Shown: positions 38,381 through 50,300 of the stretch, piece by piece
How the letters are laid out: each line of letters starts with the position of its first letter
Numbering within the stretch: position 1 is the first letter of the stretch
Source: Styela clava
Taxonomy: Eukaryota; Chordata; Ascidiacea; Stolidobranchia; Styelidae
DNA length: 64,000 nucleotides
Direction: 5' to 3'
Assembly (NCBI RefSeq): GCF_964204865.1
Contig: NC_135261.1
Span: 434,001 to 498,000, forward strand
Notes under the pieces: generated by a model
What the model was told of the DNA's origin: nothing
Database searches by the model: none
What the model saw: only the letters and a program-made list of their open reading frames with translations
Position numbers and translations under genes: made by a program

Positions 38381-41300
38381 ATGCCTTCAACGGACTCAAG
38401 TCAGCAGATACCAGCGTCATCTCAAACTCCGATGGATGTAGATCCAGAGATTGACATCAAGTAAGTTTTGGACAAAAAATGGCGGTTAAATTATATTACC
38501 TTGTGTGTGAATATTTTGGACAATAAATGTTCACCTCGTTGCTTAGCGATGACAGCACAATGACCGGGCATTGAAAGATCTACAGAAAACATCACATAAA
38601 TATGTTCCATATTTAAAAATAGGCCCATTGTTTTGGAATAGATTTGGCCATCTGTGTTTATTGCTAATAATAATTTTCATTTTTTAAAGTACTTTACCCC
38701 CCTGCTTCTCTCCTTCTATAACTAAATTTTTAACTTTTATTTAGGGGTGCAGAAGTGAAGAAAGCTGAGGGAAATGAGTTTTACAAGAAAAAAAATTATC
38801 GAGAAGCCGTTAGACTTTATTCTGAGGCGATTGGTAAGATTTGTTTTAACAGTCTGCCCACTAGGGGTGCTCAAAATTTAGCTTAACGTAGAATTTTTAA
38901 AGTCGGTGGTTACCAACATTTTTCAATACATTCCTCCTTTTGCCTATATTGGATCTCTGGGACTCCCGAAGTATGCGAACCCAGATGGCGGACATCGGAA
39001 TGTTATATGTGTACTAGGTTAGGGTTAGGCCATAATTTTAGGTATAAATACTACGGGAGGCTCTTGGCTAGTCTTCGAACTGATAATAGGACTAAAATAA
39101 GGAAAATTGGAAAAAAATTATCGCCTAACCCTAACCTGTTACCCATGTTACGTTCCGATGACCGCCATCTTGGTTCGCATACTTCGGGAGCACCGGATCT
39201 CTTTTATTCCTCTCTCACTATGCATTGGAGCCCTGTTTCCTTTATTTTATAAATTATTAATGCATCTCTAGTTAGTGATACGCACAACTCTCAATCTGAC
39301 TTTTGTACAGTTTGAATGGTCTATAATGTGAACATATTTACCGGTTCATGACTTACAATAATACTAAATAACTATAATATTAGACCACAGAATTCATGGG
39401 TATATATCTGCAATTCCTCTCTCCTCATTGGTTTGAAGTTATTGATAATTGAAAAAAATGTCAAATGCTTGAAAAACCAAATTATTTTCGAAATCAGTAT
39501 TTAGAATGTTACTATCCATAATTTTGGATGTATTTTAAGGAGGCCATTTCCACCCCCTTTTTTTCTCTAAACAAGCCAGAGACCATTGTTTACTGATTTT
39601 AAAACGACTGAAACCTTTCTCGTTTCGCATTGCCAGCCAAATGCTAACATGGCCATATTTTTCATTAAAGCCATTGTCAATTCTATTAATTTGAAATTTA
39701 AATTATAGTGTTACGATCATATTTTTAATGTGACTACTTTGCCACTACTTTACTGAGAAGTCACTGAAACTATCAGAGTCCTTCACGCTCAGTTCATCGC
39801 ACCATGGGTGAGACAATGGGCACGGGGAACAAACCCATGGGTCTACCAAGATCTTTTACCTACAATGCCAAAATATCTAATTCCAATTCTTTGATCACTC
39901 TCGAGAATATTCAATCTAATCTGGACATTCCTGCTCACAATTCTCCATCTTGTTATTCTCAGATCTAAATCCAAAAAATGCTGCTTTCTACGGAAACAGA
40001 TCAGCAGCCTATATGATGGATTCCAATTATAAAAGAGCTCTTGAAGATGCCCAGACCAGTGTCAGACTTGACCCACACTTTGCTAAGGTGAGATTGTTAG
40101 GACTTTTTTTGACATTTTTCTTCAATCTAGCAAAAACAGTGAAAAACCACTAAAAACGTACAGATCGCTTGCAAAAACGTTAAAAACAGTGAAAATCCAC
40201 CAAAAATGTGCAGAAATCTTGCATAAATGGGGAAAACAGTGAAAATCCACCAAAAACCTTCCACGATATGTGCAACACGCACTTGCTTTTGTACGGTTTG
40301 AAGAATTTATGCGCTCATAAATATAACAATATTAATGAAACTAAACCAAATCGGCCAAAACCAAAAGTAAAATTTCATTTCTCAAAACAACAAAATTTTC
40401 TCACTTGAGAGCCGTCCCTCCCTGGTGGTGAATCGTTGATTCTCAAATTTATCCTGGTTGAGAGGAAATCTGTCAGGGTATGAATCATATGGAGAGCAAA
40501 TCAATGTTTCCCAGTTACCAGTTCAGGTTGGGTATGTAAAATGTTGCAGTTAGATCAAGATACGTGAATCCGCAAATGTTCGGTGTTTCCAAATAACAAG
40601 TAACAATTTATAATTCATTGGGTAAATGTAGAACTCGGGACAATCATTGTATAAAAAAATATTCAAGTAATTTGTGTAATGACAAAACTTTTATAAGACA
40701 ATTTATAGGTGCTTCATAAATAAGAACATACAATTTTCTTTCTTTCTTAGGGTTATCTTCGTGAAGGCAAATGTCATATTGCACTTGGCAATTCCAAAGC
40801 AGCTCTTCTCTCGTTACAAAAAGCCAAAGATCTCGATCCAAGTGCCGGAGCTATAATGCAAGAGGTGGGTTGCCCAGTCTGTCTTGTCCCTCTAATGCAT
40901 GTTTTTTTGTATTGTGGATGCCACGGATGGTCAATTCCGAATATGAAATTGAGTATATTCTAATAAAGAAAGCAATGCTCGAATATATGGACATCAAGGC
41001 CAAAATAAAGTAGTACGGGAACGCAATCTCTCGGCTTCACCTGACCATGCGTACACGGAACCGCCATGGGGTGCACAATTTTTTATTTTGATGATGACAT
41101 CGCACACAGAAAATGAATCCCATAGATCCTACAGAAATTTTTGTAATGAATGAAAGTAACAGACACTTGTGTAATACTGAAATATACAAACTTAATCACT
41201 TAAAATTTCAAAGCAATTGATCCAATACTCAGTGAGGAAAGCGATACTTTGCTTGTGCGCGTTATTTTATATTATGAATAGAATACCATACTCTGCATAG

Positions 41301-44300
41301 TGGGCATTTTTATTTTACCAGTAAGGAATTTGGTATTTGGTTGTATTACGGCACGGGTAAGCAAACTTAATCCTTTCCAATAGACAAAATTATATAATTA
41401 CATTATTTGGTTGTATTAAGATGGGGGGTGTTTGGTTGTATTAAGATAGGATAGTATTTGGTTGTATTAAGATAGGAAGATATTTGGTTGTATTAAGATG
41501 GGAAAATATTTGGTTGTATTAAGATGACAGGTGTCTTTAGTTGAATTAAGATGGGAGGGTATTTGGTTGTATTAAGATGGCAGACGTCTTTGGTTGTATT
41601 AAGATGGGAGTGTGTTTGGTTGTATTAAGATGGCAGGTGTCTTTGGTTGTATTAAGATGGGAAAATATTTGGTTGTATTAAGAAGGCAGGTGTCTTTGAT
41701 TGAATTAAGATGGGAGGGTTTTTGGTTGTATTAAGATGGCAGGTGTCTTTGGTTGTATTAAGATGGGAGGGTATTTGGTTGTATTAAGATGGCAGGTGTC
41801 TTTGGTTGTATTAAGATGGGAGGGTATTTGGTTGTATCAAGATGGGAAAGTATTGAGTTGTATTAAGATGGCAGGTGTCTTTGGTTGTATTAAGATGGGA
41901 GGGTATTTGGTTGTATTAAGATGGGAGGGTATTGGGTTGTATTAAGATGGCAGGTGTATTTGGTTGTATTAAGATGGGAGGGTATTTGGTTGTATTAAGA
42001 TGGGAGGGTATTGCGTTGTATTAAGATGGCAGGTGTCTTTGGTTGTATTAAGATGGGTGGGTATTTGGTTGTATTAAGATGGGAGGGTATTGGGTTGTAT
42101 TAAGATGGCAGCTGTCTTTGGTTGTATTAAGATAGGAGGGTGTTTGGTTGTATTAAGATGACAGGTGTCTTTGATTGAATTAAGATAGGATAGTATTTGG
42201 TTGTATTAAGATGGCAGGTGTCTTTGGTTGTATTAAGATGGGAGGGTGTTTGGTTGTATTAAGATGGCAGACGTCTTTGGTTGTATTAAGATGGGAGGGT
42301 GTTTGGTTGTATTAAGAAGGCAGGTGTCTTTGATTGAATTAAGATGGGAGGGTTTTTGGTTGTATTAAGATGGCAGGTGTCTTTGGTTGTATTAAGATGG
42401 GAGGGTGTTTGGTTGTATTAAGATGGCAGGTGTCTTTGGTTGTATTAAGATGGGAGGGTATTTGGTTGTATTAAGATGGGAAAGTATTGAGTTGTATTAA
42501 GATGGCAGGTGTCTTTGGTTGTATTAAGATGGGAGGGTATTTGGTTGTATTAAGATGGGAGGGTATTGGGTTGTATTAAGATGGCAGGTGTATTTGGTTG
42601 TATTAAGATGGGAGGGTATTTGGTTGTATTAAGATGGGAAAGTATTGCGTTGTATTAAGATGGCAGGTGTCTTTGGTTGTATTAAGATGGGTGGGTGTTT
42701 GGTTGTATTAAGATGGGTGGGTGTTTGGTTGTATTAAGATGGGAGGGTATTGGGTTGTATTAAGATGGCAGGTGTCTTTGGTTGTATTAAGATGGCAGGT
42801 GTCTTTGGTTGTATTAAGATAGGAGGGTATTTGGTTGTATTAAGATGACAGGTGTCTTTGATTGAATTAAGATGGGAGGGTATTTGGTTGTATTAAGATG
42901 GCAGGTGTCTTTGGTTGTATTAAGATGGGAGGGTATTTGGTTGTATTAAGAAGGGAGGGTATTGAGTTGTATTAAGATGGGAAGGTATTTGGTTGTGTTA
43001 AGATGGCAGGTGTCTTTGGTTGTCTTAAGATAGAAAGATGTTTGGTTGTATTTAGACGGCTTCGAGTTTGGAACTTAAGTTGTACGGAAGAGTTTCTTTC
43101 TGATTTGTGTTGTACTGCATGTGGTTAGCATGAAGAGTGAGGTTTTGTCAAATGCTTGAAAGACTTGCTCCTCCCAATATTGTGCCTAACTTAACGTTGC
43201 CTACTCCAGTACCAAGAATGGGAGAGTGCATTGCCGCCATCTAGCGAAGAAATTCTAGCCGAAATGAAAGAGTTGGCATCGGAAGGAATGGACAAAATAA
43301 TGCAGGCTATAGGAAAAGAGATTGAGAGAGACTTCAGGTGAGAATGCAGCTTGGATCTGTTCCTCATTCAAAGCAAATATGCCCAACTTTGAATTTTTTT
43401 CACACCGTCACTATTGCTTGTGTCATAGGCAGAAATTTTCAGCATTTCATATTTAATAAAAACAATAATTTTTTTAAAATGTTCCAGTATACGTGAGATA
43501 GCTTGATAATATAATGAGGTATCTCATCTGGTTATTGTTAAATGTCTTATCTTGCTATCTACCCTTTATAACCTAATCTATCCTTCTTATCTCACATTAC
43601 CTACCTTATCTATATATGCTATCTGATTCACATTGTTTATCCTGTGTATATCTAACACTTTTATTTCATCTATACTACATCTACATATATCACCCATAAT
43701 ACCTTATCTATCCACCTATCTCACACGGCAAAAAGGTTCTCAACTTGATATTCTTACAGAGAACGCTCAGAACGAGAAGCGCGAGGTAAACTGCCAATTG
43801 GTGAAGTTAAGAGTAGAAGTAAATGGATCAGATGCAGAGATGGAAAGTATAGGAGCTATGAGGAGATACAGAAGATAAAAGAGAGCATTGTTGCATGACC
43901 TGGGATCTGAGAGAGTGTTGATGTGTGACCTGCGAATATGAGAGAACATTGATGTGTGACATGTGAATATGAGAGGGCATTGATGCGTGACTTATGCGTA
44001 TGAAATTAAATTGTTGCGTGACTTATGCGTATGAGATTACATTGATGCGTGCGTGACCTGTGTGAATGACAGAACATTGATGCATGACCCGTGAATATGA
44101 CAGAACTTTGATGCTTAACTTGAGAATACGAGGGACCATTATTATTAATGTGTGACCTGAGTATATGAGAGAACATTCATAAAGGAATTAATGAATATTG
44201 GAGATTTGTCTGTGATTTCCACCTTATATCATGTTTTTACTATAAACTATAGAATATTCGAATTCAAATAAATTGCAAAACATAAATACTGGATACCAAA

Positions 44301-47300
44301 GTATTATTTGGATATCAATTTGCGATCAATGTACATCATATATATTGTTGAATTTGTTTCAAATATTTTAGTTGTTATTTTGTTATGCATGACTTCTTTA
44401 TTTGTTGATACCACACTGTTATAAACAGAATTTTTGCTTATTTGACAAGCGAATAAAATCATAATGTTATAACTGGTTCTTCTTTCATGGTCTACTGTTA
44501 ATTCACGGTTCAACTAAGCTTTGAGTCTGAAGTCGACTCAGTCACTAAGTTAAGACTCCTATTGTAGTGGTTTTCAACCTTCTGGTGGAGCAAAACCCCG
44601 ATAAAACATTCCAAAGACTCGAGGAACACCTGAAGTGAATAAGTCTAAACCAAAAATAGAACCGGTGCTTCAGTGGTTCTCAAACTTTTTTTGCCCGCGG
44701 TGTAAACAAATTGGCACAATTGTAAAAAATTGAAGCTTCAAATAAGTTTATTCTGTACTCCCGTAGTATGTAAACCAAGATGGTGGACATAGGAACGAAG
44801 TTTGTGTACCAGGTTAGGGTTAGGCCATAATTTCAGGTACACATACTACGGGAGTCACTTGGCTAGTCCCTGAACTCGTAATAGAACTGAAATAAGGGAA
44901 ATTGGAATAAAATTGTCCTAACTCTAACCTGGTACACATACTTTGGGAAACGCTGGGTTAGATTGTTGGTTCAAAAATATTACACGATATTGTGGGCGGT
45001 ACTTTTCTATCTTTTGGTGAAGCGAAACCCAAATGAAACTTTACAGAGGATCTATCATGTTGTTTAATTGTCTTTTATTGTCTGAACTATGAATATATAA
45101 AAGCAAACCTAATACTGGTAAAATGAAATGGTATCTAAAAAGCATGGCAAGTTTAATGATAGTGGCAAACCTAGTGGGTATTGAATTATTTTTATGCAAA
45201 TTTGCAGAACCCTGGATTGTACTGTCTTTGGTTGAAGCCCGCCATGCTAAAGTGAATTAAGTCTATTCATGTTTTCCTAATTTCTTTGTTCCAGGTTCAG
45301 AATGCCAGAATTTTAACTGAATATGAAAGAAAAGCCGATGAATGCTGGAATAAGAGGGATTTCAGACAGGTAAGTCGAGAACTTGTTTAACAAAATATGG
45401 GGACAATCTTAACTTATGATTGGGGTCCTTAATTCTGCGATTGGGGTCCTTAATTCTGCGATTGGAGACAGCCTTGAAGTTGTATTTTCACATTTTTATT
45501 CACAAGTCAGACTTGAACTGAAATTAAGGAGCAGAAGAACAGGCGAACTCTCGTAAGGCTATGTTGTCTTTCACTCTGATAGGGGCTCTGTAACATGTAA
45601 TAGCAAATATGTGAGGTGCTACTATATTATTGAAGGACTCTAAAATCTTCCTGTGTATTGTACTCTAGGTGTGGTAGTGTGCACACAGTCTGTACATGAG
45701 GTATTCTGCCTGCGAGGCATAACTTTTAAGCCACCAGGCAATTGTATTTACTCTCTGAAAAATTGTAACTGACTTTTTACAAGTCTTTTTTAAAGTCTTT
45801 TTCTGACTTTTATGTGACCTGGGTCTAATTCAGAGAATATATTGCTAAAACCATTCGCCTAAATTGCCTGTTCTGATTTTTCTTTTTTCCAAGGTTGTAT
45901 TTTGTATGGACCGAGCATCACACGTTGCAGTTGCCTGTATGCCCTATAAAATGAAGAAAGCTGAATGCCTGGCCTTGCTTGGAAGATACGATGAAGCCCA
46001 GAGCATTGCTATGTAAGTATGGTACTGGTATATTTTTGATCATATTTTCAAATTTCTGCAGCTTGAACTTTGAATATCAGCAAATATGCTATTCAAACTG
46101 TTCGAGTATTGTACAAAAGGAAACGCTTTCCCTAATTTGTTATAAGGAATGCCATGCCACACCCGCTTGCTTATGAGGTAAATAAACTCATTTTTGATCA
46201 AAGATAAAGTCCACCACTGAAATGCCAATAGCTCACTCAGAATTGAAAGTGACTTATCTCTGAGCAATGTAACAGGCAATCACCAAATTCACAGAGCAAC
46301 CAAAACCAAATCAGAGTTTTGATGGGGCATTTCGCACGCTTACTCGTAAGTAAAGAAGATTCATAACAGATCAAAGTTACGGGCAATCACTGAAATGCCA
46401 ATAGCTACAAAATTTATACAGAATTATCATAGGGCATTACACATACTTACCCGGAGAATTTTTTCATCCTACCCCGGGATGCACTTCAGGTATTGACGAT
46501 ACTCATCTCTGAGCAACGTTTTGGCCGAGAGCTGTGAAACTTATATAGCACTATGGTCGTGCAGTACACATTAGGAAATGCTGATCGTGATTGACTCTCA
46601 AATATTTAATTTCCAAACTATCAATTTTTTCCTAAATGGGGAGGTGATTAACATTTAGAATGAACTTTTTTTCTATTCCCCCCAGGGACGCACTCCAGAT
46701 AGATGTCAACAACGCAGACGCAGTTTACGTTCGTGCTCTTTGCTTATATTACGACGACAACATTGACAAAGCCGTGAAGTTTTTCATTCAAGCTTTGAAG
46801 CTCTCACCTGACTTGGAGAAAGCAAGATTAACATTGAAGGTTTGTTTTGTATGTTTTTTCCAAGTTTTTTTTAAATCTCATCTACGAACAAGGCTTGGAA
46901 CTGAATGTAATGAGCTACTATGTGCACAATTTGTTACTCCCGTAGTATGTGTACCAGGTTAGGCCATAATGATTTTCCGAGTTCGGGGACTGTCTGTGTT
47001 AGCCAAGTGAATACACAGGTTTCAGTCCCTTCACACAACTTGATGTAAAATAGGCAAGCAAAATTAGTTACCTTCATATTGATCCACATACCTCTGGAGC
47101 GCCCACAATTTTACTCCAAACGAGGCTCTAGACAAGTGGCCACTGAATTGAAGAAAGCTGACACAGCCTTATTTTTTCTCTGAACCTGGCTTCAAACAAG
47201 AATTTTTTTTTATATATAGTGTCAACATGTCCACACCTTACTCTGAACTCTGGATAAGCAGCCACTGATATGTAGTAGGTTGCTTTGCCCAAAGTTCACC

Positions 47301-50300
47301 TCACCAGCACCTCACTTTATAACAGTAGTTCTTAAACTTTTTAAGCCGCACCCTTTTTAGAACTCGTCAAGTCTCGCGCCCCACCTCAAGATAACTAGCT
47401 AACAATAAGCTACAAATGACAGATAGTAAAGAGAAAATGTGTTCTATTCAAATAACAGGTTGAAAATATTATGTGAATCTGACATCAATATACAAAATAA
47501 AGAAATGTGAATATTCAAAATAGAGCGGGCAAGATCAAATCTAACAACTATTTTTATTTTTGATATTCTTCTCTGCCCCTGAAAAAATTTACTACTTCCT
47601 TCCCCCTAGTGGGGCACCCCCCCCCCCCCAAGAGAACCACTGCTTTATATAGAGTATCACCATGTCCACACCCTGCTTGCTTGTCCCCCCTAACAAGCAG
47701 TCTGCAGTAACTTACTATCATGGCATTTTCACGCTGAACCATGCTCTGGATAAATTACCACTGCTGGCTGATTGTCCAATGAATGTATAGAGTTCCATTT
47801 TTTTTATGAGTTTGTGACCTTGAGCTGCGATTCAAGTTCATTGGGACTCAGTTGCCTTAATTCAATCTATGTTGAATCTCAGTATAGTCAAATAAAGACC
47901 ATTGTGACCTTGGTTTGACCTTCAAAGTCAAATAATCAAGTTCTCTTTTTATTTTAGAAAGCCAAAGCTTTGGCGGCAAAGAAAGAAGAAGGCAATGAAG
48001 CGTATAAAAATGGAAGATTTAACGAAGCGTTGGAATTTTATGGGGAGGCGTTACTCATCGATGACAATAATATCAAAACCAACGCCAAGTTGAGATACAA
48101 TCGAGCTTTGGTAGCTTCAAAGGTAAGTTAGGTCGTTTTTCCGTTTTGCTCTGATAGGATTTATTGCTATGTAGCCGAGGAGAGAATTTTCCCAATTCCA
48201 GCCTGAAAAAAAAAAATTTGGGATCCAACTTTCAACTCTGAGAAAAACTGATTTTGGTGTATGCAAGCCACTATAGGGAAGTAGTAAACAATTTTGACTT
48301 ATTTTATCACCATTGAAAGTCTGAAATAAAGACGAAGTTTTGACATTTCAGTTTAAATATTACAACTCCACAGCTTGGGTCATCAAGAGGGCAAAAATAA
48401 ACAACAATGTTATTTTCACACCACACCTGGGTTTTTTGAACATCAGGCACAAAAATTATAATAATCAAAGGATTTTCAACCTGCAATGCTGTCATGGTCT
48501 AAAACTAGGGGTCTAAACAGGGTTCATGTGAAGAATTTTAGGGGCCGCAAGAAGCACACTAATTTCACAAAAAGTAACATGTATATCTATTGTACTTTTA
48601 TAGACTTTAGCCCTGGTTTGGTCTGAAACCTCAACCAGTGGAGAGTGTTATCTTTCATGACTAATTATTTTTTCAGCTCGGCAAGAACACTCAAGCCATA
48701 GCAGACTGCAATGTGGCCATAGAATTGGATGAAAGATATGTGAAAGCATATTTGAAGAGGGCCCAGTTGTAAGTATGCATTGTTCTGGTTTCCCTATTAG
48801 GGCAGTTGTTTTAAACCCTTTTTTCAAGTGATCTAAATTTTTAAAGTCGCCACCTCATACTTTATGAAACTTCTCATAAACCTAGCTACAATCGCCATAA
48901 CTGAACAGCAAGATCCGAAAGAATTTTCAGATGACCCAACTTTGGGACGCGACCCATATGTTGGGAAACTCATTTTCCAAGGTCCCAACACTACACTGTG
49001 TATGGGGGAAATGGTTGGATGGTTTTTTGGACACTTGTGTCAGACGAATCGTTCAAGAGGTAAGTGGGCGGGGGGTATAGAAAGTCCCAATATGTGTTAG
49101 CGAAGTGATTCTCAAGCTTTTTATGATACAGACACCCCCTTATCATATCCATATGAATCCTATTCATTAACTCACTCCAGATGCACTGCTGAGGAACAGT
49201 TCGAAGAAGCCTTGAGAGATTACAAGAAAGTGTTTCAAATGGAAAAGACCAGAGGTGAGGAGACATCTTGTACATTGTATATTTGCAGATATAAACATTG
49301 TGTGTATTTTCTGTACAGTAGTGGCCCATAACTAGGGACAATTTTCGTTGTTTTTGTTGATTGCAGTTATCAATACCTAATAAGTCACTATCATTCTATA
49401 TAGTTTCAGTAGCTCTTACCATTTTGAGTGAACGTGCAAGTAATGCACCACAATTAGCAGTTTTAATTTCTTTCGGCATTCCAGTGGTCATACTTAACTT
49501 TTCCCAGAGATGAGTCTTCTTTACTCCTGAATCAGTTTACGTAATGCATCACCATATATCTTTATATTTTCATTAACTTTAGCCATTTCTTTGGTTTGTC
49601 ATAATTTAGCTCAGAGATGATTTCACTACTGGGTAGAACTGAGCAAAATATTTGAATAGCGAATCGAATACAACATACCTGATTCGAATGTGCATTTCAA
49701 ATTTTGCATGTACAGGGTTATGCTAGAAAAGTAGAAAACTTGATGGTCACATGAGATCACGAATAAAATGCGCGCACACTCATTTTTTTTGTAGGTTATA
49801 GGTTAATACCTTCAAGATTCATATTTGATTTCTATATATGTTATTTCTATGTGTGTTTTATTTTTATATAGCACATGCCTTCGAAAATGTTTGTAAAAGT
49901 TTTTCCCTGTAAGAAAAATAGCTGTTTGACAAAGTTTCTATTTTTTTAGCGGCCAATAATAATATAAAGACCCCAGAATTCAATTCTTCCATTCACTGAG
50001 ATACTTTCCCTATATAATGTTTTTACTTTGAGTTTTAATTTTTTGTCAGAACACAAACGTCATGTTGGTACACATACTACGGGAGTACCAAATATTCGAA
50101 TAACGATTAGCGAATCGAATACAACACAACTGCCAATCATGTGTATATTGTATTTCTGTTAAGATCCCAGAATTCATTTCCTGTTTTTAATTTGAGTTTT
50201 GATTTTTTGTCAGAACACAAACGTCATGTTGATGAAGCTGAGAAACGATTGAAAATGAGTCAAAGGAAAGATTATTACAAGATACTTGGAGTCGGGAAAG

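Noticed and set aside
41736..41945. 69-codon open frame of repeated [18 protein letters not shown] units
   Set aside because: It is a by-product of the minisatellite in DNAJC7 intron 4; it has no start context or conservation apart from the repeat.
41332..43065. CRISPR-like regular array
   Set aside because: The units are contiguous with no unique spacers, and the window is eukaryotic; it is a minisatellite.
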